Below are positions 57,976 through 64,000 of a DNA stretch of 64,000 nt, piece after piece. The DNA comes from Mixophyes australis (taxonomy: Eukaryota; Chordata; Amphibia; Anura; Limnodynastidae): contig JAVHZZ010000005.1 of assembly GCA_036250195.1 (NCBI GenBank), forward strand, positions 125,147,398 through 125,211,397, written 5' to 3'. The notes under the pieces are model-generated. The model saw nothing but the letters and a program-made list of their open reading frames with translations. It was not told where the DNA came from and did not search any database. The first letter of the stretch is position 1, and the number at the start of each line of letters is the position of its first letter. The position numbers were made by a program, and so were the translations under genes.

Positions 57976-58289
57976 AAATTCAAAGAAAATGACAAGATGT
58001 GCTTTGGTACAATAAAAAAAGTTTGTGGGAGTGTACACACTAATACAATATCGGACCCAGCTTAACACTCCAAATGATTTTGGCATTCCACTTCCTTTAT
58101 TAACCATTCCATACCCACTGTCAATAAACAGCTGACCAAGATTTGCTCGAAGACAATGTGCGTGTCATTGAAAGCATCTGATTTCAGCATTACAAGAAAC
58201 CCTTTGAGTTAGTTCCTTGGTCACCCATTGTTAATACATTGCTATGTTCCACAAAGAAAAAAAAGATAACTAAAATGTAAAAAAAACTC
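57976..58289. other. Intronic interval, unclassified
   Basis: Nothing recognised beyond a TGTACACAC word that also occurs near other repeats. Confidence 0.35.
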
Positions 58290-58902
58290 ATTGATATGGA
58301 CCCGGTCATGGCGTTGCTCCACCTTTACCCAACCACTGTCCCCAAGCATGACCAATATCTCCTATGTCATATCCTGACCAGTACCAGAGCAGTGATAGCC
58401 CAAAATTGGAAGGCTGCTGCCCCTACTACCCAGCCTAGAATTATCTCCAAAATCCAGCACAGCTTTGAAATGGAATCAATAGGGATTCCCCTACTCTACT
58501 TCTGTTTTGACCCCTGTCATGAAGGGATTCAAGTGACATGTATACAGCACAGAGGGGGCTGGAGAAACTAGACGAAGCTCTCCCCCCCCTCCTACTCATG
58601 TGCCTTTAGCTTTACCGGAACACCCCCCCCCCCCTCGCCGAGATGACTAATGGCCCCGTTGTGATGTCCCTATGAAGGTTTATATTAACACATTGCACAC
58701 GATATGTTCTTTCTCTTTACAATGTTTTGTAATTTTTTTCTGTATCTATATAACCTGCAGTTTCATCTATATTGCAATACTCATTGAGCAAATACCCCTG
58801 TGTCCTCTCCCCCCGTTTGACTTTCTTATTATTTTCTGTACCCCATATATTAGCAAAATTTTTCAATAAAAATTATTGATGATAATATGTAAAAAAAAAA
58901 AA
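58290..58902 (+). mobile_element. L1-like LINE 3' end
   Basis: The plus strand encodes HLYPTTVPKHDQYLLCHILT, then TRAVIAQNWKAA (58330-58425), the end of an L1/Tx1-type ORF2. A 3' UTR follows with AATAAAAATTATTGATGATA and a poly(A) run at 58889-58901. It is 5'-truncated. Target duplication not found. Confidence 0.75.
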
Positions 58903-59439
58903 CAAAGATCAAAAATATTAATAAAAAGTTAAACAATAAAAAGTCCCTGTCTTGAATGCATTCTGCATTGGTCTCATGCAGTAATGTGTAGATGGAACAC
59001 CATATATGTTTAAATGTATGTCTTCCCAGATTGATCCTATAAGGGCAGGCCTGAACGAAGGAGGAACTTTCCTCCCATTCCTTGTTGCTGCAGGTAGGGA
59101 CAGAGCTACATGACCCATGCACTGCAGCCCCTGTCACCACTCTTTCCCTTCTCCTCTTATCCATTCATTCCTTCTCCTCAGAAGGAATGAATGGATTAGA
59201 AAGACTTCCAGGAAGCAGAGAACTACAACTTCTCGACATCAGGTAAGTGTGATTATTAATTTAATATACTCCGTGGGCCTGAATCATTAAGGAGAGCAAA
59301 GCATAAAAAAACCTGTTGCATTGGAGGGGGGAGGTAAATTTAAAATGTGGGGACAGATTTATAGTTGAGAATGGTGTGTATGTAAAAGGTTAATATACTA
59401 TGTGTACCTATGTAAATAGTTAATATACTGTTGGGAGTG

Positions 59440-59695
59440 GTGTGTCCCCTCCCGGCTTCCAGGCACCACCTGCCACACTACCCCTTCCCAGACTCCAGGC
59501 ACCCCATCTGCCACAGTCCCTATTCATTGCTGCCTGACATCCCATCTGCCACACTCCCCTTTCCTTGCTTCCATGCATCCCATCTCCTACACTCCCCCTT
59601 CTCTGCTTCAAGACACCCCTTCTGACATACTCCCCCTACCCTGCGTCAAGACACTCCATCTGCCACACTCCCCCCTAGCTGCTAGACACCCCCAA
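59440..59695. repeat. C-rich minisatellite
   Basis: A degenerate unit of about 35-38 bp containing CATCTGCCACACTCCCC and (T)TCCAGGCA/CAAGACAC, about seven copies. Confidence 0.8.
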
Positions 59696-60008
59696 AACCC
59701 ACACTTCACCTCCATGCTGCCACACTGGTCACCGCAGCCAGTAACCCCATGCAGTCACTGGCCCTGCCAACACATTTCTCCTCACTTATGACTGACATCT
59801 GCTGCTGTACATCACCTGCCACCATTCTTCCCTATCAGGCTGGCCTCTCTACACCACTTTCATAGCAGTACTGCAGAAGAGGGATGACAGAAGGGAGAAG
59901 ACAGAAGAGAGAGAGAGAGGAGATTCCATTCACTTTTTTCTAGGCACGTGCATGTAGACTTTCGGGTTCAACATATATTTAAGGCCCCGCCCCTTTCCGA
60001 TATCTAAG

Positions 60009-60158
60009 GATGCCGGCGGCTGCACAGTATGTGCAGGTCCGCTCGGCAGTGACAGTGTGCTGCCCGGCTGCTCTGATTGTGTTTAAAACACAATCAGAGC
60101 AGTCGGGCAGCACACTGTCACTGCTGGACGGACCTGCACAGTGTGCAGCTGTCGGCAG
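60009..60158. repeat. Palindrome centred on a TTTAAAAC core
   Basis: Arms of about 70 bp: CTGCTCTGATTGTGTTTAAA against AAACACAATCAGAGCAGTCG, extending out to GCCGGCGGCTGCACAGTATG and CACAGTGTGCAGCTGTCGGC. Confidence 0.88.
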
Positions 60159-60177
60159 CAAGCCCCTGGATCCGCCA

Positions 60178-60889
60178 CTGACTAAAATACTCCTAAAAGT
60201 GGTACATCCCACCAATGCAAGTAATCCTTCAGCCCTATCTTGCTTTCTCTTACCCTAGTAATGTACTTTGCTTTGATGCTGTGTCCTGTGTGCATAAATA
60301 TCACACCATTAAAGGAAATAAATATTTTAAACTAAACTGAGTATGTTTGTTCTTGGACCATATATCTACTTACCATTTTAATAGTTCCTTAACTTGAAAA
60401 TACACATAGGCTATTTATTTGAGACACGTTAAATCAATAATAACAAGGTATAAGTGCACTTAACAGTAGGAAAGTACATAACAAAATCTGTGAAATACAC
60501 TATGAAGTACTTTCAAAGTGGTGAGTGCATCAACTTTTTTCCTGCACATGCTGTGAGTCTGTGATATGTGTTAGTAGTTGTTTCACACAGGTAAGAGTTC
60601 CATCAAAACAATCTTTAAGTTATGTTTTTGATTCACCATTCCTGTACTGTATTTCTAAATTAGTATTTTTAGTCTTTATAGTCTATAAATACACTTAGAG
60701 CTGGAAAAACAAAGGTAATTTCATTCAGCTAATAAAAAACTAATCTTTTTGTGCGCTACTTCTGTACACAAGCCACATCTAAAAACATATAAGAATTTTG
60801 AGTAAGCTAAATTATATATAATGTTTTGTATAAATTTAAAGGACCACTAGATCCCAAAATTGCTAACATGACTTTCCATTATTAAATAG
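60178..60889. other. Intronic interval, unclassified
   Basis: AT-rich; no gene or repeat recognised. Confidence 0.35.
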
Positions 60890-61599
60890 CAGGGCCTGAT
60901 TAAGGGTTCTGGCCGCCCTAGGCTAAAACGGCCGCAGCGACCCCCCCCCTCCTCCGAATATATAGGTGTATAGGAACACTCCTGAATATGAATGTTCAGG
61001 TGTATTCTCCAGTATTCAAATTTAGACAGATTGTGCCATTGTCTCTTACCTGTCCTTGCTCTTCTCTCTTGCAACTTTGTTATCCTCTCGCTGGCTTCTG
61101 GAAAGTTGGCGTCCTTTTTTGAAAATGCAAAAATGTATTATAATGCAAACCCTGAATGATTAGGCCCTTTAGTTAAAACAAAACACTCCATTAAGGCCAG
61201 CTAAAAGTACCCCATTGGACAGGCATATATAAGCAATATCTGAATATTTGTTGTCAATCAAATACAAACCTCTACCAGCCCCATCTCACTAATATTTAGT
61301 ATTCTAGTGATTGCTGAGACCACCCATGTGACCACCACACAATCATGAGATTCTGCCCCCCAAAGCTGCTCTATTTTTTAAATACCCCCTGCAGCCATTT
61401 TCCTTAACCACAACCCCCCCCCCCCCACAGCCATTTTCCTTAACCCCTGCTGCAGCCATTTTCTTTACCTCCCACCCTGCATCCATCCCCCTTACAGCTA
61501 TTTTCCTTACCTCCACTCTGCTAGCTAGCTATCCCCCCCATCACATCAAAACTCCCCCAGTCACATATATCAGCCCCCCTCCTCTGCCCTCCTTCATAC

Positions 61600-62225
61600 A
61601 TATCAACCTCTCTACCTCCCTATAGATTTTCATGGCAGCCCCCCTCCCACCCTATAGATTTGTATGACAGTCCCCCTCTCCCTCCCTATACATATGCATG
61701 ACAGTCCCCCCTCTCCCTCCCTATAGATATGCAGGGTAGTCCCCCCCCTCCCTATAGATATGCAGGGTAGTTCCCCCCCCTCTGTATAGATATGCAGTGT
61801 AGTTCCCCCCCTCCCTATAGATATGCAGGGTAGTTCCCCCCCTCCCTATAGATATGCAGGGTAGTTCCCCCCCCCTTCCTATAGATATGCAGGGCAGTTC
61901 CCCCCCCCTCCCTATAGATATGCAGGGCAGTTCCCCCCCCTCCCTATAGATATGCAGGGCAGTTCCCCCCCTCCCTATAGATATATAGAGCAGTTCCCCC
62001 CCCTCCCTATAGATATGCAGGGCAGTTCCCCCCCCTCGTTATAGATATGCAGGGCAGTTCCCCCCCTCCCTATAGATATGCAGGGCAGTTCCCCCCCTCC
62101 CTATAGATATGCAGGGCAGTTCCCCCCCTCCCTATAGATATTCAGGGCAGTTCCCCCCCCCTCCCTTTAGATATGCAGGGCAGTTCCCCCCCTCCCTATA
62201 GATATGCAGGGCAGTTCCCCCCTTC
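61600..62225. repeat. C-rich minisatellite in hAT element 3
   Basis: About 20 copies of a unit of 29-33 bp, CCCTATAGATATGCAGGGCA then GTTCCCCCC with variable C-run length. Confidence 0.95.
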
Positions 62226-62267
62226 ACTTACCTGTAGTTGTGCCAGCATCGCTCCTCTCCTCAGATC

Positions 62268-62308
62268 AGCAGATAGGAAGTGAAGACGTCCTGCTTCCTG
62301 TCTGCTGC
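62268..62308. repeat. Inner hairpin of hAT element 3
   Basis: CAGCAGATAGGAAGTGAAGA against CTGCTTCCTGTCTGCTG around a GACGTC centre, as in the palindrome of element 1. Confidence 0.75.
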
Positions 62309-62603
62309 ACAGCAACAGGCAGCCTGGCGATTGGCTGTGTGTTGCTAACCACTGACCACCAATGCTTTTGATCGTCGAGCCCTCCACCACCCGCAGCGAC
62401 CCCCCCCCCTTGTGGCGACCCCCAGCGGCGACCCCCCTCCCCCACCCCGAAAAAAAAAATGAATGAAGAAAAAAAAAAAAAAAATAAATAAATAAATATT
62501 TTTTTTTAAAAAAATAAATACCCACAGTGCCGCGCCCCCTGGGACCCAGCGCCCCAGGCTGCAGCATGGTCAGCCTAGTGGTTGATCAGGCCCTGTTAAA
62601 TAG

Positions 62604-64000
62604 TAAAGTATTATCTCCCCCACTACATTTCAGACAGCTGAAGCTCCTCTCACAGCTTTAGGACAGTGTCCTGATCAGATCTCATTCAGATCAAAACCAA
62701 ACCACACAATGTTTTCCTGAAGAGCAAGTCTCAAATGATGTCACTCAAACTGTGTCTGCTTAGTTCGAGAAGCACTATATTCTTAACCTGGCAACCTGCT
62801 GCAGTGGAGTGAAAAGATTGCAGCGGACATTGTTGATATCCCTATATTTCATGTACATTAGCCAACTCAGTAATATGCAGCCTCTCCTATACATTAATGG
62901 TAAATTCTGACTTTACTTGTGTGACAGGATGGGTTCACCCACATAAACTCACCCACCTGTCACCTACAATCTACAGACTATGTCTATTATTTTACCTACA
63001 GTGGATTCATTTGTTCTGATGGACTATATTACATGTAGTCTGAAAAGACATTTTCTGCTGGATTTATAACTGAGTTATGGAATAAGCCTGATGGAAATTA
63101 AAAGCTGAAGTTTGTGTTCATAACTAGTTTGGACCTCACTTAGAGTTAACAAAACAATGAAAGGTTTGGGTATGCCCAATGTGGGTGTCATTAGGGGAAG
63201 GCTTAAGAGAAAGTTTATAAAGTTCCGTGTGGGAGTGAACTTGGTTTCTTGGATACAGGAAAAGCTGCCCTTCCTCCCATTTCTGTTTGCTGGCTCTACA
63301 GTTCGCTTTCCTTTGGTGCTTGCCTGTGGTGGGGGAAGTGCTCTTCCCATCTCTATGTTTGTTTCTGTTGCAGACCCGATGGTGTGTGATGCCCCATGGT
63401 GTCCGAGCTCTGTGAATAGTGTCACAGCCCTACGGCCTTTGGTTTTGCAGGAGAACACTGTACAGTTGCAAGGTAAGGTTGGTGGGGTGCTCATTACTTG
63501 TATTGAGGCATTTGGAACCTGTTTCCTTCAAAGAATTGGCTTAGGCTCAGTGCAAGTGTAAAGGGCGTATAGGGGTCAAATGGCAATCCCCTGCCCGACA
63601 CTCCAGCTACTCACCCGATCCTGAGAGATCACTACAAGACACACCGTGCTATTTTCAACAACAGTTTGGGAACCACACCCCGCATCTGCGCATGCCAGTG
63701 CGTCCACCGGAGCTGGAACCAGCCCTTTGGTTTTTACAGGGGAGAGATACCAAAAACAGACAGGTTATATACAAACAACATTAACAGTTTTGTGTGTTAC
63801 CTGCCATTGATCCCCTCACCAATGGTCATTTCTTCTACTCTGGGAGCGGACCGATCCGGCAGCTGCTCACCTGTCCTGGGCCTCCTGTATCTCCTGTTAT
63901 GCAGCCATTCTGCAGGCTTACACCTGCCACCTGAAGCCCCACCTCTCTGGGGCTCAGGACTTTGGGTGCCCTTCTGGATCCAGTAGAGGGGCCAAGTATG
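62604..64000. other. Unclassified right end, possible LTR-like block
   Basis: TGTGACAGGATGGG at about 62921 resembles the start of the block at 29520. A 134-codon plus-strand frame (63157-63561) and one of 106 codons (63666-63986) have no domain I recognise, and composition is unlike the AT-rich surroundings. They may be parts of an unknown retroelement cut by the window edge. No PCBP exon is seen. Confidence 0.3.

Larger units (their letters stand above)
58903..60177. mobile_element. Probable non-autonomous DNA element with hairpin and minisatellite
   Basis: It has the same layout as the three hAT elements: a hairpin (ATCCATTCATTCCTTC against GAAGGAATGAATGGAT, 59159-59197), GGTAAGT at 59242-59248, then a minisatellite (59440-59695). 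The right end GGATCCGCCACTG at 60177 looks like a CAGTGGCGGATCC hAT-type terminus. The left end and target duplication are not found, so limits are approximate, and the second palindrome at 60009-60158 may belong to a separate element. Confidence 0.45.
60890..62595. mobile_element. Non-autonomous hAT element 3 with hairpin and minisatellite
   Basis: A perfect 8-bp duplication TTAAATAG (60882-60889 and 62596-62603) flanks ends CAGGGCCTGATTAAGG and, reversed from the right, CAGGGCCTGATCAACC. It is laid out in mirror order to elements 1 and 2: minisatellite on the left (about 61600-62225), GGTAAGT on the minus strand (62226-62232), hairpin (62268-62308) to the right. No transposase. A second donor-like CTTACCTG lies at 61047-61054. 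Confidence 0.9.

Noticed and set aside
61030..61080. ERITKLQ-like peptide with a donor at 61047, reminiscent of the PCBP KH1 exon
   Set aside because: The match is only four residues, the rest does not fit KH1, and it is inside hAT element 3.
61600..62225. Regular spacing of units considered as a CRISPR-like array
   Set aside because: The whole 30-bp unit repeats with no unique spacers, and the genome is eukaryotic; it is a minisatellite.

Overview
The window is vertebrate nuclear DNA, most likely from a frog or another amphibian. I infer this from the repeat mix: L2-clade LINEs with the tail ending in a 'GCGCTATATAAATAAATG'-type sequence, Tx1/L1-like LINEs, a Penelope-like element, Ty3/gypsy chromoviruses, Tc1 relics and many hAT-type DNA transposons. 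Introns are very long. The species cannot be named from the sequence alone.

One cellular gene is present, on the minus strand: the 3' half of a poly(rC)-binding protein gene, best matched to PCBP4. Five coding exons are seen, in transcription order 46458-46417, 45979-45904, 44410-44358, 23703-23534 and 17432-17084 (stop at 17084-17086). Their splice sites and phases fit together. They encode the linker, the third KH domain and a long Ala/Pro/Thr-rich tail ending KFAPY. The exons for KH1 and KH2 must lie beyond the right edge, so all of 46459-64000 is probably one intron, and the sequence left of about 16.8 kb is 3' flank.

Almost everything else is mobile DNA, often nested. At 0.5-8.6 kb a Penelope-like element has long inverted terminal arms carrying hammerhead-ribozyme-like cores, and a 5'-truncated L1 sits in its left arm. 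At 25.6-29.4 kb there is a rearranged chromovirus, then an L1 fragment split by a solo LTR. At 31-40.5 kb lie a Tc1 relic, a hAT element with a minisatellite, a decayed gypsy element, an inverted-repeat element split by a candidate solo LTR, and a 668-bp hAT. At 42.4-43.8 kb is an L2 copy. At 47.1-58.0 kb an older L2 is split three times: by an unidentified 365-bp insertion, by a young full-length chromovirus (48971-55959) and by a 474-bp foldback transposon. At 60.9-62.6 kb is a third hAT carrying a minisatellite.

Three hAT elements with 8-bp target-site duplications (9539-10560, 32455-34138, 60890-62595) share one unusual layout: an inner hairpin, then a GGTAAGT motif, then a GC-rich minisatellite. 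A fourth region (about 58.9-60.2 kb) has the same layout. I found no tRNA, rRNA, CRISPR or intact non-transposon gene other than the PCBP exons. I saw no clearly new functional system; the best leads are structural, namely this hAT lineage, the Penelope element with its ribozyme-like cores, and the long hairpin next to the KH3 exon.
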